A stretch of 64,000 nt of DNA from Lucifuga dentata (GCA_014773175.1 VXCM01000294.1:80131-144130); one strand, 5' to 3'. Shown: positions 10,617-22,985, numbered from the stretch's first letter. Program-made: numbers and translations. Notes: generated by a model not told the origin, from the letters alone.

Positions 10617-12283
10617 TCCACCAACAGTCTTCATATTTTTTTTTTGTTTTCCTGTTGGTCATAGTGCTATAATTTACTGGGAATTCAGTGCTGACATGAT
10701 TTAAACTTGATAGAATACAGTTAAGATACCCATCTTGCACAAAGTGACAGGCACTGAACTTGTTACATTTTGCAGGAGGCATTAGCAAGACTAGCAAGAA
10801 AGCTAAATGACAGAAGCTAATGTTGATAGCTAAAAAGAAAAGAAAGAACATCAATTTAAAAGACTGATCCTGAAACCAGGTCTCTAGTCAAGTAATATGT
10901 GATCCATACCACTTTCCCTCCATATTTTTTGCTTATAAAGGGTCTCGAAGAAGACCTCACCTCTTTTCCCACCTGAAACTGGACAGCAGGTAAAAAGAAG
11001 GACAATCAGATAGGGTAATTTCTGCTCAGAACCTGTGATCAACTTTGAGTGCAAAAGGCATTTCAAAAAAAATGAGATGCACCTGCAGCTGAAAATAGGA
11101 TGCAAGTGCTGCCAACTCACTCCAAACAGCTACAAATGCTAATGTGCCCTTTATGATTAAAGCTCTGAGGCACAAATAAGTCAAATCAAGCTGACTTTAT
11201 CCCAAAGGGTCATTGAGATCATGGCACTAGCAGCAAAACAACTCTATATTTTGGGAATTTTAGTTAAAAAATAAAAAAAAAGTGAAATAAAATTTTTGAT
11301 TTCATTAAGATTTTTGTAGCTGCTTCCTGGTGATGAGGTTGATTTGTGAAAGCAGGTAGAAAATATGCTAATATACAGAGTTTATTTTCACCAAAAGTTG
11401 TGCTATTACATTATGAAAAATCGTACTTTCTATATATACCGTATAGATACAACGTCCTGACATCGTGACTTTGTTTTTGCACTTTCGGAGAGAGGAAATC
11501 GATTTTATCCTGTATTTACTCTGAGAAGTTTTGCAGAGAATATGTGCTTGTTATCAACAGCCGCCTGCCTCACAGTCAGATAATATAAACTCAGAAAACT
11601 ACAGAGACGTTCCACTGGAGCTGTTAGGAGTTAAAGGAGCAGAAAGTAAAGTTTCTAATATTCTGTCTCAAAGCACAAAGTGACCATTATGCAGCACATC
11701 AGCAGGGTGTTGCTATGGTTGAGGATCAGTGATTCAGCCGTTCTCTTGGCCGTGTGAGATTTCTGGTTTTTGAAACTCTGTTAAGCCTATACTGCCAGTT
11801 ATAGAACAAAAACACCACAATCACTGAAGTTCAATACTGCTCACCTCTTTACACACATACATTTTCGACTGCTCAACAATGGAGGCTGGTGCGATGAGTG
11901 AGCTTTGCACATTTTGGCTATGAATGCTTAAAAGCTTTCGGCTCAAGCACAAAAAAAGAAAATTACTGCTTCAAAAGACCTGGCAGATCTCTGCTTTAGC
12001 CTCTGCTGTAGCTGTACAGCATGAAAAGGAAGTTTGTGCTAAGGTTTTGTATGTAAAGGTACTGGACAAAATAACTGGAACATCTCACACCACAAAGCAA
12101 CCCAATTCTACAATATTAAAATTATTGAATGTTGGAGTTAAATCAACATCTTTTTGCACAATATAATGGAACATACGTAAGTTTTGCAAAGGTGTAATTT
12201 ATTTTGCATTCACTTCTGTCCATTCTGTATCACTTAAAGACTGTTTTAAGTGCCTGGTTCAGCAGAACTCAGTATAGGAGCGT
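10617..12283. other. Unassigned stretch between the diverged direct repeats
   Basis: No intact frame or known domain. About 11400-11760 has the look of an old interspersed element, but I could not name it. Confidence 0.3.
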
Positions 12284-12383
12284 AAAGGCTCCTACAGCTT
12301 GTGCAAACTTGGGCCATCATACACAAAGACAGCAATCGTGAAATCTTTGGTCATCAATCCAAAACTGCAGTCATAAATCATGT
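12284..12383 (+). repeat. Diverged direct repeat, copy 2
   Basis: See the partner at 10506-10616. Shared blocks are AAAGGCTCCT, TTGTG, TTGGGC, GTGAAATCT and GGTCATCAATC. Confidence 0.4.
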
Positions 12384-12759
12384 GACTGAAGGCCCCTAAA
12401 CCATTCGTAGAAACTTGTCTATTCTATTTATCCGCTTCACTTGCATATCACATAATATCAGCTGTTGTTGTATATTGTTAGCTTAGGCATGCAAGGAAAG
12501 GTTTGTTGACTCACACGCTGGGATGTCTGATCTGCTAAAAACATATTATTAAGAATCTTTTCACAAAGTCTCTGGGATGACGTCAGCTCTAGTTTGATGT
12601 GATGCGAACAGCCCCGAAGCAGCACTTGAACCTTTACCTGAACTGGACCAAAGAGGGACAGTAGAGATGATTGGCCTCACGCTCACTCTCGACTGACGCT
12701 TAGCCTTTTTTGAGCTTTAACAAGAAGCTTTAACAGATGAGACACTGATTAGTGAGGAT

Positions 12760-13030
12760 TTCAAAGAGGGTGGAAAGAGAGCTGAGAGATGAAGATGGAC
12801 AAAGGGTAAAGATGGAAGGAGATGGAGAGGATGAGTGTAGGGGGAGAAAGTGGAGACAGGTGAGGAGGAAGACATGAGGGGAAAGGTTGAAAGGTAAAGC
12901 TGGAGGGAGAAGTATGCGAGGATGAAGGCTTTAAAGGAGGAGAGCGTGAATGGAGGTGGTGGATCAAAGCATGGGTGAAGTGCAGGAATGATTAAAGAAG
13001 AGACAATGAGCTGAGAGCAGCAGTAAGAGC
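12760..13030. repeat. Purine-rich tract
   Basis: The + strand is dominated by A and G for about 250 bp (GGAAAGAGAG, GGAGATGGAGAGGATG and similar). Open frames on the minus strand here are low-complexity Ser/Pro/Leu and are not genes. The tract could adopt triplex structures. Confidence 0.7.
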
Positions 13031-13146
13031 AGAAGAGGCAGCTGTGTCCACTACAGCGCAAATACTATAGAAGCTCATTTACTCTTAGTTTGAAGTATAT
13101 ATTACAGTAACCTTTACTTATCAGCTGAACTCACTTGTTCTTTTCT

Positions 13147-13178
13147 CTTTTCATACACACACACACACACACACACCT
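13147..13178. repeat. (CA)n microsatellite
   Basis: A short CA run preceded by a pyrimidine-rich lead. Confidence 0.8.
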
Positions 13179-13264
13179 GGCCACTTCGCACCTGAGTGGC
13201 TTTACAGCTTAGCATAGGTTCAGTCACATCTAGCCAGTGTAAAATCAATCCATACAGCTGGCTT

Positions 13265-13436
13265 CATCATGAAATAAAATCTGTCAACATGTTGAAAATG
13301 TCACCCCATCTTGTCTTCTCGTCTCTGCTAACTCTTGTTAATAAAGTTATTTTGAAACAGGAGTGGTGACTTCTGTAAATGGATATCTGTACCTGGAATA
13401 CGAACAGCATCAGCCCATGCCAAAAATTATTAGCTG
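13265..13436 (+). repeat. Dispersed repeat, copy 2 (pair with 5.5 kb)
   Basis: It aligns with 5485-5635, including the identical block GTTGAAAATGTCACC and the segment ending near GCCCATGC. Small indels separate the copies. The family is unidentified. Confidence 0.6.
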
Positions 13437-15701
13437 GTTTAGAAAAAAATAATGGATGAAGTTGATGGTGTAGAGGCTTTAACGTAACACGACATCTTGT
13501 TTGCTGACTGCCAATCAGTGCTGACAGAATCCCAATAACAAGAACGATTTTTAAAGCAAAGGTGTAAATGCAGGTCCTAACATTAGATGTCATTATCATA
13601 TTAACTTATCCAGATACAGAGATTGCATTTTAACGCTGTGATGTTCTAAAGAATTCCCACGAAAAAAAAATGTTAAGGTATATAAGCCTAGTTATAATTG
13701 GTTGAAACTGCAAGTGACATGAGAAATAGAATCTGATTGGCTCAGATCACAGAACTGAGGTCCTTGGGAAAACAATTGCAATACAGGCTTTTTAAAAATC
13801 CCATTACCTCCTCAAATTGACTATAACAATGATTTTTTAAAATTTTATTTGAAAGGGCACGAGTGCACCCGTCCACCAGCACAATGATTCAAAATTGCTT
13901 CCTGATGATTGCTTCACAGTGACCTGAAATTGCTTCCTGCTTTGCTTTGTTGTCCGTCCTATGGACACAATATTCTGTAGATAGAACACAACCAGTAGAA
14001 CTCATTGCACAAGCAACTCCTATTGGTCAGTCAGGACACCTACATGGAAGGAGGCAGAATCTGGGAGGGATATTGCGAGCCTCCTGGGAAAACTCCAGTT
14101 CCTGCAGGTGAAGAGGCCGGTTCTGACATCATGTGTCATGGAGGAAGCACATCTCTGACTGTGAGACCATGATAAATTTGACATCCCAAAAAGATCCAGA
14201 AAGATTCTCAGCGGAACCACAGGTTACAGTATATTGTTGTAACAGCAAACATTTGACAAACAAGAAACCTAGCATTTAAACCAGGTTTTATCCACATAGT
14301 GATATTTAAAAGTTAAGATACACAGACACAAACACAAATATTAGCCATGTATGTTAATTTTTGATTGACTAATCTTCTCTTTGATTAAGCACTTGATCAA
14401 AATTCAGAAAGGATTATACGGTTTTATGAAGCACTGAGGAACTTCACTGGAGACGAACTTGAAAGCAGCTTTGAAATGAAAGCAGCCTGCATCCATCTGT
14501 GAACTCATAGCATGTGGTCTCCTGTGATATAACCAACTCTACCTCTGGATATCATTTTTTTATGACTTACAGTATAATTCATGCCTATAATATGAAGTAC
14601 AGTACAGTTCCTATATATGATGATTTGTTATTCAAAGCCAAAATACCTCTCATTTTTCATGTAGATTTATGCAGTCATGTCAAGCAGCAGCATATCTTAT
14701 TGTCCTTGCATATACACAAACTGAAGATAAATTTGATGTAAATTCTAAATGCAACTAACACCAAAACCATCCCCAAGATGGCACAATACAACATACACGG
14801 TCTACCTTGACCCCCCATTCCTCTGTTCCTCTCTTCCTACCTTTGTGTCAAGCTGTCACTCATAAACCAATCACAAGCTAACATCTCCCTCCTCTAGTCG
14901 TCTGTCACCTTTGACCCCGCCCCTGAACCCAGGTCTCCTCCAATAAAGCTTGATGTCAGACCGAGGCGCTCACCCATGGCCACAGACAGAGCTGCCAATC
15001 ATCTTGAATAATCAGAAATGGGCTGACCCTGAGGTGACCCGGCCTTGCAGAAGGCCGACAGGATGGGAGGTGCTGGAGTGGAACTCACAGGATATTTTCA
15101 CACCATCTGTCTCTCACACTGTGCACACACACACAAAGTGTGTATGGACATTTATCTTCAGCAGAACTTCAAAACCTTTAGCTTTTGTTGGAACCTTTCA
15201 ACAATAATCTGATATTTTACCTTTTCAGTGTCATTGCATTGTATTCACAGTGGCTTTGTAAGGAGTTTGTGTATGATTTAAAAAAAATAAAAAAAACATA
15301 TGTTTAGCAGGTAATAACCAATACCTTGCATTGTCTTTTTTTTGCGCTAAACCTGTTTCATGTCATTAGCTTGCCCTTATGAAACAGCGACCAGATTACG
15401 ATCAGATTATTTTTTTAATACTGTGGAGTACAGAAGTCTTTGGCATTTCTGTTAACCTTTAACATGCCACAGTACAGTATGTATCATTCAGTCATGCTAC
15501 AGGAAGCGTCGTGTCCATTGCTGACCTTGTCCTGACAGTGAGAGACAGTCTCAGCTCCTCAGTTGATAATGTGTGACATAAAGAGAGACAAAAGTGAGAC
15601 AGGAGAGGCCAGGAAGCAAGGAAGCCTCAGTGACGTCTAAAGATCAGTGAGAATAGCCATTTAGTGTCCCTCATCCTGTTACCTGACTGACACACTGACT
15701 G

Positions 15702-15706
<5 letters not shown>
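13437..15706. other. Unique stretch, no gene
   Basis: No reading frame with recognisable domains and no transposon termini. A 66-codon minus frame near 14020-14220 sits in a GC-richer patch but has no recognised similarity. Confidence 0.4.

Positions 15707-15765
<59 letters not shown>
15707..15765. repeat. Long (GT)29 microsatellite
   Basis: About 59 bp of uninterrupted GT. It is a likely polymorphic marker. Confidence 0.95.
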
Positions 15766-15766
<1 letters not shown>

Positions 15767-16568
15767 CTGAGTGACTTGTTGTTTAGTGTTATTGTGTATA
15801 TCTTAAAATTAAACTTCAAAGCTTTTCAGATTGGGAAGCAGCACTGCCTCTGATCCTGCATTGATCTTAACAGAATCACACAGCAGCAAGCACCTTCTTT
15901 CTGATCTGTTTTTAGCATCAACTAGCAAAAGTTTGACGGTCAAACTTTAGCATTAGCATTAAAAAATGGGTTCATGGAGCTGGAAACTGCAGACCCCTCC
16001 TGTGCCATGACCGCTTCTGCTGGGTTGGGTAGCACAGCTACCACCAGGGGCTCTTGAAAATGAATAGAGATGGAAACATGCTGTTTCCTGGTCTGTAAAG
16101 GATTTAAAGTTCAAATCCACAAGACAGTGCAACAGAGGGAAGCGAGAATATGAACCTGAACTAGTTCTGAATCAATTACAAGGTCCCATAGCAAATCAAA
16201 TGGATGCTATGAAAAGTTGTATCATAATGTCCTCAGCTCAAACATATTGAAGACTGTTCAAGACTTAAAATTCATAAATTCATTCAAATTCAGCATTCTG
16301 CCAGCATCGCTTTTTTTGGAATTTTGGTATATGGCCCAAATGACATTTACACCTAGCAACATATGTTAAATCTGTCATATGCTATTTAGCTACCCTGGCA
16401 TAATATTCTTCCTCCTGTTTTGATTTTGTCATTCCCACCCCTCAACATTTCTGACCAATGAGCAGAGTGAGCATTCCCACATGGCTTTTGCTGCTCTTTG
16501 ATTGGCTTGGATTTTTTTTTTCTGTACAAGAGCGTAAAAATAAAAGGAGGGAAAGAGGGTGAGAGAGA
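15766..16568. other. Unique stretch, no gene
   Basis: No supported feature. The segment near 15990-16090 looks like old interspersed repeat sequence but is not assignable. Confidence 0.35.
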
Positions 16569-17168
16569 AATCCGTGTATCATTCGTTCTTTTCATATTCA
16601 TTTAAAAATCCAACATAGAAAAACAAATAATTTCTTTTTCGTACTTTCGATTTTATGCTCAAGTTAAAAATAGAAAATGAGGAAACAGGGCCACGGACCA
16701 AAGTTGAATTTGATATTTAAACTTTCCGAATTTGGGGATGGGGGGTCATCATAACATTAATAACAACATATGTCTATTTTACTGAATTAACTGAACAGAT
16801 TAGATAAAACACCTAGACACTTAATTTAAATACCTGAAAGATTCTGCTGATATTTTCTGTTGTCATGTCACCCTCCTTGAGAATTACGAGTTTATTTCCT
16901 TTGAACAAGATTAAATTTGTGATCGTCCATGCTAGCAAAACACAAAATGCTAGCAAAATCATTGGAATTAAGCTAACGATTTGCTAACTTCCAGTTCATA
17001 CCAATTTGGTAAGCTTAAATATCAAAATCAAGTTTGGTCCGTGGACCTGTTTTCTCAGCATAAAATCGAAAGTACGTAAAAGAAGTCGTTATTTTTATAT
17101 ATATATATATATTTTAATATAAGTTGGATTTGTAAATGAATATGAAAAGAACTAATGATACATGGATT
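16569..17168. mobile_element. 600-bp element with long inverted repeats
   Basis: The left arm (16569 to about 16730) and right arm (about 17010 to 17168) are imperfect reverse complements over about 160 bp. Matching blocks include TTCTTTTCATATTCATTT, GTACTTTCGATTTTATGCT, CCACGGACCAAA and GATATTTAA. Similarity fades in the centre. Long terminal inverted repeats with no reading frame indicate a foldback or MITE-type DNA transposon. I could not define a target duplication, so the superfamily is open. Confidence 0.65.
17090..17113. repeat. (TA)n tract
   Basis: A short TA run lies in the right arm of the inverted-repeat element and is absent from the left arm, so it expanded after insertion. Confidence 0.7.
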
Positions 17169-18038
17169 CGGAGAGTATAAAAATTCAAGGGGGAGTGAGA
17201 GAGACTTTAAGAAAGCTGCTTTTAGTATTCAACACCCGTATCACTACTGGCCTCTATGAGACATCTCATTTCCCATCACCCACTTAGCTGTCAAGAGACA
17301 AAGAATGAAAATTAGATTGGGTATGGAAATACTAAGAGGTATGTGGAAGTTATATAAACAGAGAAAGAAAATATTTAGAAGGGAAATCAGAATTAGAAGG
17401 TGCTGAAGTCGTGTCATGATCTGTGATCTCTCTGTGATGGGGCTCCTTATCAGACTTAAGATTGAAGCTCTTGTCATTGAGACTGTCAAATCATCAGAGT
17501 TACATCTTACTAAAACCTTTCATCTACCTTTGTTCTCTTTGTAAATATGATTTTTTTTAAATAAATATGATTTTTGTGTGTTAGTTAAAAACCACAGTTA
17601 TCAAATATCAGCATCATCCCAGCTACCATTGCTGTTAGATATAGTTATCTTAATTTTCGATACAAAGGCAAAAGTGACATTAAATGGACATCAAATGTCC
17701 TATTTTCTATTAAATTCTATTTTTACACTTGCATATTATAGCAAAGGAAAAAAAAATATATCATCTATGTTTATGTTTTGTAGGTTAAAATGTGACTTCT
17801 TATAACTCATATTTGCCATTGATAAAACCTTAAAACTTGTAGATTTCAGCGCCAAAAAGCACAACGGGCTGAAAAATGTTTAAAATGTATTGCAGGTGTA
17901 AATTACATTTTATAGTATAAACACCCCATTTTCTCTTTCATTTGGGAGATACAAATCTGGGTTCAGACATTTGGTTGTGATTGATGTGGAAGTACAAAAG
18001 TGGTTTTTGTTTTTTTTTGTCACATCAGCAAGACTCAG

Positions 18039-18041
<3 letters not shown>

Positions 18042-18080
<39 letters not shown>
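18042..18080. repeat. (AG)n microsatellite
   Basis: About nineteen AG units. Confidence 0.95.
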
Positions 18081-18082
<2 letters not shown>

Positions 18083-18253
18083 TGTTAATGATTATTATCT
18101 TCTCATCATTTTGAGTGCTGCATTTGCAAATAAAGAAAATTGAATTATTCATCCCACTGAAATAATAAATAAGCATTGCAATTCTAATGGGAATCTGTAA
18201 CATCTATATTTTATGAAGTGGGAAAAGATTTAAGACAAATGGGTTCATTATAA

Positions 18254-18281
<28 letters not shown>
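18254..18281. repeat. (AC)n microsatellite
   Basis: About fourteen AC units. Confidence 0.95.
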
Positions 18282-18286
<5 letters not shown>

Positions 18287-18608
18287 TGGTATGATCTCTT
18301 ACCCAAACAGCCGCAGTCTAAACCTTCAAACAAAACTCCACAGACAGTCTAATCTTCAGAAATCTATGCCAGTTATGTAGATAATGCCACCCCCCCTCTT
18401 TTAGTCTACTGCAGTTTTTTTTTTTTTTTAAATATTATTTATAATATTTATTTATAATTGTCTGGATTCACCTGGAAGTGAAAACCGGAAGGATGATTAT
18501 TCATAGCAGGAAGCAGCCTCTGTGTAGTGACAAAACCCAGGATAGAAACAGAGAAAGTTACAGCAAACTGACTAAAAACAGCTGCTTGTCTAATAGGTTG
18601 CCAGACTT

Positions 18609-18869
18609 TTGACTGCATATAAAACAAACAGATTTGAAACATTTGCAGAGTTAACTTTCTGCATGCTACCCAGTGGAGTGAGTACAAATCTGCATCTTGG
18701 GAAAACCAAACAGGTCCTCCGCAGATGTATGTCACAGCACAATGACCTCTACTGGGCAGGACTCAGGAGTGTGCAAGACAGCTTTGAGGATCAGAATCTC
18801 CATATGTTAGACAGAGAAGACAGATTGTTTGAGAGACCTTCCAGTCTGCAGTTTACAGTGTTGCTGTAA
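18609..18869 (+). pseudogene. Penelope-like element GIY-YIG endonuclease fragment
   Basis: The open frame contains NLHLGKTKQVLRRCMSQHN, then DSFEDQNLHMLDREDRLFER. In Penelope-like retroelements the GIY-YIG endonuclease reads LYIGETKQ...RMxQH, then HSFED..V.IL.REDRWFERG, so the order and spacing match. The Tyr and Gly of the first motif are altered (LHLGKTKQ), the usual VKEAI segment after the FER motif is absent, and the frame stops at about 18869. This is a decayed C-terminal fragment with no reverse transcriptase beside it. The identification rests on motif memory, not a search. Confidence 0.7.
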
Positions 18870-19077
18870 TATCAGCCCCCAGCATTTCCCCAAACCACCT
18901 GCTATTTCCCCTACGTGGGCTCGGCGGCGATGTGGATGAGTACAGAGTATGTCCTCATTGTCATCTGAACTATATCAGAACTAGTCAGTAACCTGCTCAA
19001 CACGGCTCACACCAAATTTGACATCACTGACTGGGATGTGGTCAGAAATCCTACATGCTTTGAAGCGATATAGGGTA

Positions 19078-19609
19078 TGGAAAGCCAAATGCGCCAAAAT
19101 TTAATATATAAAAATGATATTATGAAATAAATAACTATGCAAAAAGTTATTATTATGAAATCTTATTTCATAACAACACTTTTATTTCATAATGCCCCGT
19201 TTTTAAATCTATTTTTTTAATTCATAACACTTTTTATTTCTTAATAACACTTTTATTTCATAATAACATTTTTATTTCATAATGTCCCATTTTTAAGTCT
19301 CGTTTTGATTTCACAACACTGTTTTTATTTCATAATGCCCCATTTTTCAAAAGTCGCTCTTTTATTTCAGACCACTCTTTTTCATGTCTTATTTCATTAA
19401 GAGATTTCATCACGAGATTTGAGATCAAGTGGGCGTGGCCTTACGCTGCTCCATTATTCCAGGTTAAAAAAGAGATTTACAAACAGGGCAATATGAAATA
19501 TAAGTGTTGTTATGAAACAAGATTTCATGATAATAATGACTTTTGCACAGAGTTATTTATTTCATAATATCATTTTTATATATTTAATTTTGGCACGTTT
19601 GGCTTTCCA
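19078..19609. mobile_element. 532-bp MITE with TA target duplication
   Basis: The ends TGGAAAGCCAAATGCGCCAA and TTGGCACGTTTGGCTTTCCA are near-perfect reverse complements, flanked by TA at 19076-19077 and 19610-19611. The inverted similarity extends inward about 110 bp (ATGATATTATGAAATAAATA against its partner near 19550-19575). The core carries several tandem variants of TTTTATTTCATAATGCCCC. There is no coding capacity. TA duplications suggest a Tc1/mariner-type relative. Confidence 0.85.
19200..19390. repeat. Internal imperfect tandem repeats of the MITE
   Basis: Units of about 40-60 bp carry TTTTATTTCATAA followed by TGCCCC or TGTCCC and TTTTTAA. At least four variants are visible. They lie within the TA-flanked element. 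Confidence 0.65.
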
Positions 19610-20422
19610 TAATAGAGCAATACAGCATCTGTTTTGAAATGCCTTTTAAGACAACTGGTTGTAGATCTAAAGGTATGAATCAAGGCCTACCTCTTTTCCT
19701 GTAATTCTGTCCTTCTGTTTCCTTTTCATTTTTGATTTATATTCTCAGATAGTACAAGCCTGGGATTATCACAACTCATTTCTGTAGAATTTATTCTGTA
19801 ATTAGCAGAGCCAGTCTAAGTGTCTAAGTGCCTTTCTTAACAGATACACCAGCCATACCTGAGATTGTTTGTTACCGTGTCTGAGTACAACATTGCTGCT
19901 GATTTCTACTGAGAGCCATCCTGAAGTATTATGGCCTTCAAAGAGTGCTGTCAGTTTTTAAGCATAATGGGAACATACAGTACCATTATACAAACAGATG
20001 ACTCAAACATGGTTTTTCAGCCACATTATTAGTTGGCATAGCAACAAGCCCAACAGGTATAGTGAAGAGTGCTCTGCAGAATTAGAACCTTTTCCCGTTT
20101 CAATCTCAGCAGGAACTACTTGCCGTGCGACACATTCACTTTGTTTTCTTGATAAATTTGCACCAGTGTTGGAGAATGCAGGATGACAGCTGATGGAGGG
20201 ATTAAACCCATGATAATTTCCTTTCCCATCAGTGGCGTTTATCCCTGTTTGAACCCGCAAATCGGTCGCAGCAATGACATTTCTCCATTTTAAAGTTTCA
20301 ACATGCCGTCAGCATCAGCAATGTTCCTATAGACGACCTCAAGTTTAGCATCGCATTCTTGGTTTAACTGGAACAGGTTCATGTTTTTGCACACCAGTGG
20401 GAAATGAGAAAGGCTTCAAATC

Positions 20423-20452
20423 AATCAAATCAAATAAGAACTTGGAATGCAG
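20423..20452 (+). repeat. Short copy of the 30.3-kb repeat end
   Basis: ATCAAATAAGAACTTGGAA followed by TGCA matches the right end of the repeat at 30.3 kb with one substitution. It is probably a fragment of the same family, but it is short. Confidence 0.4.
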
Positions 20453-20505
20453 CCATAGCCATGTTTTGTAGCAATGGATTTGAGGCAGAAGAAGGCACTT
20501 GCTCT

Positions 20506-20858
20506 TATGCTGCATTCACATGCTGATGGTAGAAAAACCGCAATGATAGACATGGAACCGCTGTCCATCTTTGACCCATGAATATCAATGGATGAATGAA
20601 TGAATCAGTGTAGAATTGGAACTGGAATATTGCTCTATGCCGGTTATGAGCTTCTGCTACTATTCTCTAACAGGTTCCATGTTGGAAAGTCACCAGCAGA
20701 TGGGTCAAAGTTGAATCTGGTTGAACTCTGTCCACAGTGGCAGAGGAGAGAATCTGAGTGGTGAGTCAAGGTTGAGTCTTTGCTCAGTTCCCAGTAAACA
20801 ATAATGGAAGATGAAGCTCAGCACACCACTTACCGCTCATCATGTGAAAGCATGCTCA
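20506..20858. mobile_element. Probable MITE with TGCTGCATTCACATG-type ends
   Basis: The left end TATGCTGCATTCACATG resembles the reverse complement of the right end (CATGTGAAAGCATGCTCA). An internal perfect inverted pair lies at CTTTGACCCAT (20569-20579) and ATGGGTCAAAG (20700-20710). The ends are imperfect and no target duplication was defined, so this is tentative. Confidence 0.4.
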
Positions 20859-20861
20859 GCT

Positions 20862-20977
20862 CTGTGATGGACTGGCGACCTGCCCAGGTGTACCTTGCCT
20901 TTTGCACAATGACTGCTACAAGGGCTCCAGCCTCCCATGACCTTGCATAGGATAAGGAGGTATGGAGAATGGATGGA
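20862..20977 (+). mobile_element. Rex3/RTE-like LINE 3' remnant
   Basis: The order TGTGATGGACTGGCGACCTG, CCAGGTGTACCTTGCC, GGCTCCAGCCTCCC, GACCTTGCATAGGATAAG and GAATGGATGGA follows the widespread teleost repeat that ends in ATGG units, which I associate with Rex3-like elements. It has no coding capacity. Confidence 0.65.
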
Positions 20978-21043
20978 CTTCAGGCTCATATTTGACCAGA
21001 TTAAGAGGCTTTACCTCCCTTTATAAAAACGTACTGAAAAGCC

Positions 21044-21070
21044 CACACACACACACACACACACACACAC
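21044..21070. repeat. (CA)n microsatellite
   Basis: About thirteen CA units. Confidence 0.9.
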
Positions 21071-22231
21071 TCATTCACATGAAGACAAAAACTAGGAGGT
21101 CTCTTCAGGTGGAAATGCGTCTTTTTTTTTTTTTCTTCTATAATTCCAATAATTTGCTGGCTTCCTCATAAAAGTTTTATTAGGTTCAAAACTGACTTTA
21201 AAGCTGTTTTATAACTTTAAGTAAGCATGAAAACCCCTTTTGTTTTTCTATAAAAGCCCATCTAGGGACAAGCGTTGCCAAGGAATTGGTTGCAATTAGT
21301 TTATTCAGTGAATAATCTATGTTCCTGTATAGGTCCATATCCAAATAAATATAAAAATAAAAAACACTTTTTTAAAGAATGGGCTAAATTGCTGGACCAA
21401 ATGGATAGATAATTGCCAATGGATAGATAATTGTCAATGTGTTCAACCAGACGAGATATTGACAGACATTGACATACGCTGTTCTTGTGCTGTAAGACTT
21501 TTTGACCATCTATTTTCAAAAAATCTATAGATATCCTTGAACTGTTTATTTACAGAAGGATTTTGCAATGTTTTCTGATGAACTGCAAGAAAAGAGAAAT
21601 CAGTCTTTTGTGACTGTGACACAAAAAATGAAAAGTAGTTCAGAAAAGATTCGATGCCGCAGCACTTCACCGCGGAGAAAGTTAATCGTTAAAAAGTGAG
21701 GGACAACTTTTCTCTGCCTATTCATTTCAAATAAAAGTTACATAACACATCAGGGACAAATCATTACAACACACTGAAGTTCCTTTTTATCGGCTTCAAG
21801 GAGAAGCTTTTCACATTCTCTCTTCTTCTCTTTTCACCTTTTGCACATACACACAATATCACATTCACCTCCTATTTGCCCTTACCTCAATAACAAGATA
21901 TTTATTTTTGTCATACTTTTTAGGTACTAAGCTTGTAATGAACTTAAAAATTCATTCACTCATTCGCCATACATGCCAGCAGAGAGAATTGAAAGTGAGC
22001 CTGCTCTTTCATTTGTGTTTAGATCCCTGTTTATAAGTGAGCAGGGATCACAAAACCACACAGAAGGCACAAAAATACTGTTAACGAGCCTTCTCCTCTC
22101 CTAAAATGAAAGTTTGTGCCATTGTGCCCATTTGTAATTTAACTGTGTTGAGATTTCAAAGACAAAAACACATATATACACATACATACCTCCTTCCCTC
22201 TGGCTTTTCCAGTGTGGGGCATTCTGCGGCC
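21071..22231. other. Unique stretch, no gene
   Basis: No gene or element was recognised. A 15-base T run lies near 21120. A 14-base block (ATGGATAGATAATT) is tandemly repeated near 21398-21430. Confidence 0.4.
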
Positions 22232-22235
22232 TTAA

Positions 22236-22414
22236 AGGACCACACCAGTGATTTTGCATGTTTAAACTCAATAGATACTATCCCATACACGTTGCATTAC
22301 TGCCAAACATTTTTCAGAACATAAAATCATATTTTAGTTTCCAAATCCCCTAATATCTCAAAAAGCAAATGTTCAGGTGATACACCCATCTTAAAATTCA
22401 ATGTTCCACCTGCT
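22236..22414 (-). mobile_element. TTAA-type DNA transposon, truncated diverged copy
   Basis: After a TTAA (22232-22235) the sequence reads AGGACCACACCAGTGATTTTG and stays alignable with the reverse complement of the right half of the 33.9-kb element (shared TTTTGCATGTTT, ATAAAATCATATTT, GATACACCCA, CACCTGCT). Homology stops near 22414, so the other half is missing. It is clearly older than the 33.9- and 54.9-kb copies. Confidence 0.7.
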
Positions 22415-22985
22415 GCAGCCGCTCTGACTCACAGCAACAGTTAGCCAACCTCTACATGCAGCCTCTGGTGGCAAAGTTAATTTAACTGGATGGATATTAA
22501 ATCCACTGCCACTTCACACTGGGGATGCCTGTTTTATTTAAATATATTAAAAGTACATACTTTTTACATTTTTTAACAGGCATTTCAACTTCTGCCTTGC
22601 AGCGTTAGCTTGAGGAGCAGGAATGGCAGAACACATTTACACCAGTACTCCCAGTGCTGCAGCTGTCACAGCTGGCCCGGTCATGTAGGAGGAAGAAGGG
22701 AAGAAATGTTGCTAAGCGTTAAAATGGCTCAGGAAGCTGTTAGATTGAGCCCACTCTCACCCAAAAATACTCTCCTTCACTTCCCTTCCTGTCTCACCTT
22801 TCAGACACTGAAGACATTATGCCATGATATCAAACTGGGATGTTCCAATGCAAAACACAAAAAGTACACGTCCTCTGCTTTACGATAGTACCAGAATGTA
22901 TCAGGCTGTAAATTACTGTATCATGCTCATCAATGTTGCAAAACTGGTTTCATAATTGCATTTTGATAAAATAAATAAATAAATA
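22415..22985. other. Unique stretch, no gene
   Basis: No supported feature except a short AAAT-type tract near 22970-22987 that abuts the LINE fragment. Confidence 0.4.

Larger units (their letters stand above)
17169..18599. other. Unique stretch with GA and CA microsatellites
   Basis: GA repeats occupy 18042-18080 and CA repeats 18254-18281. A poly-T run lies near 18413-18429. No gene recognised. Confidence 0.45.
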
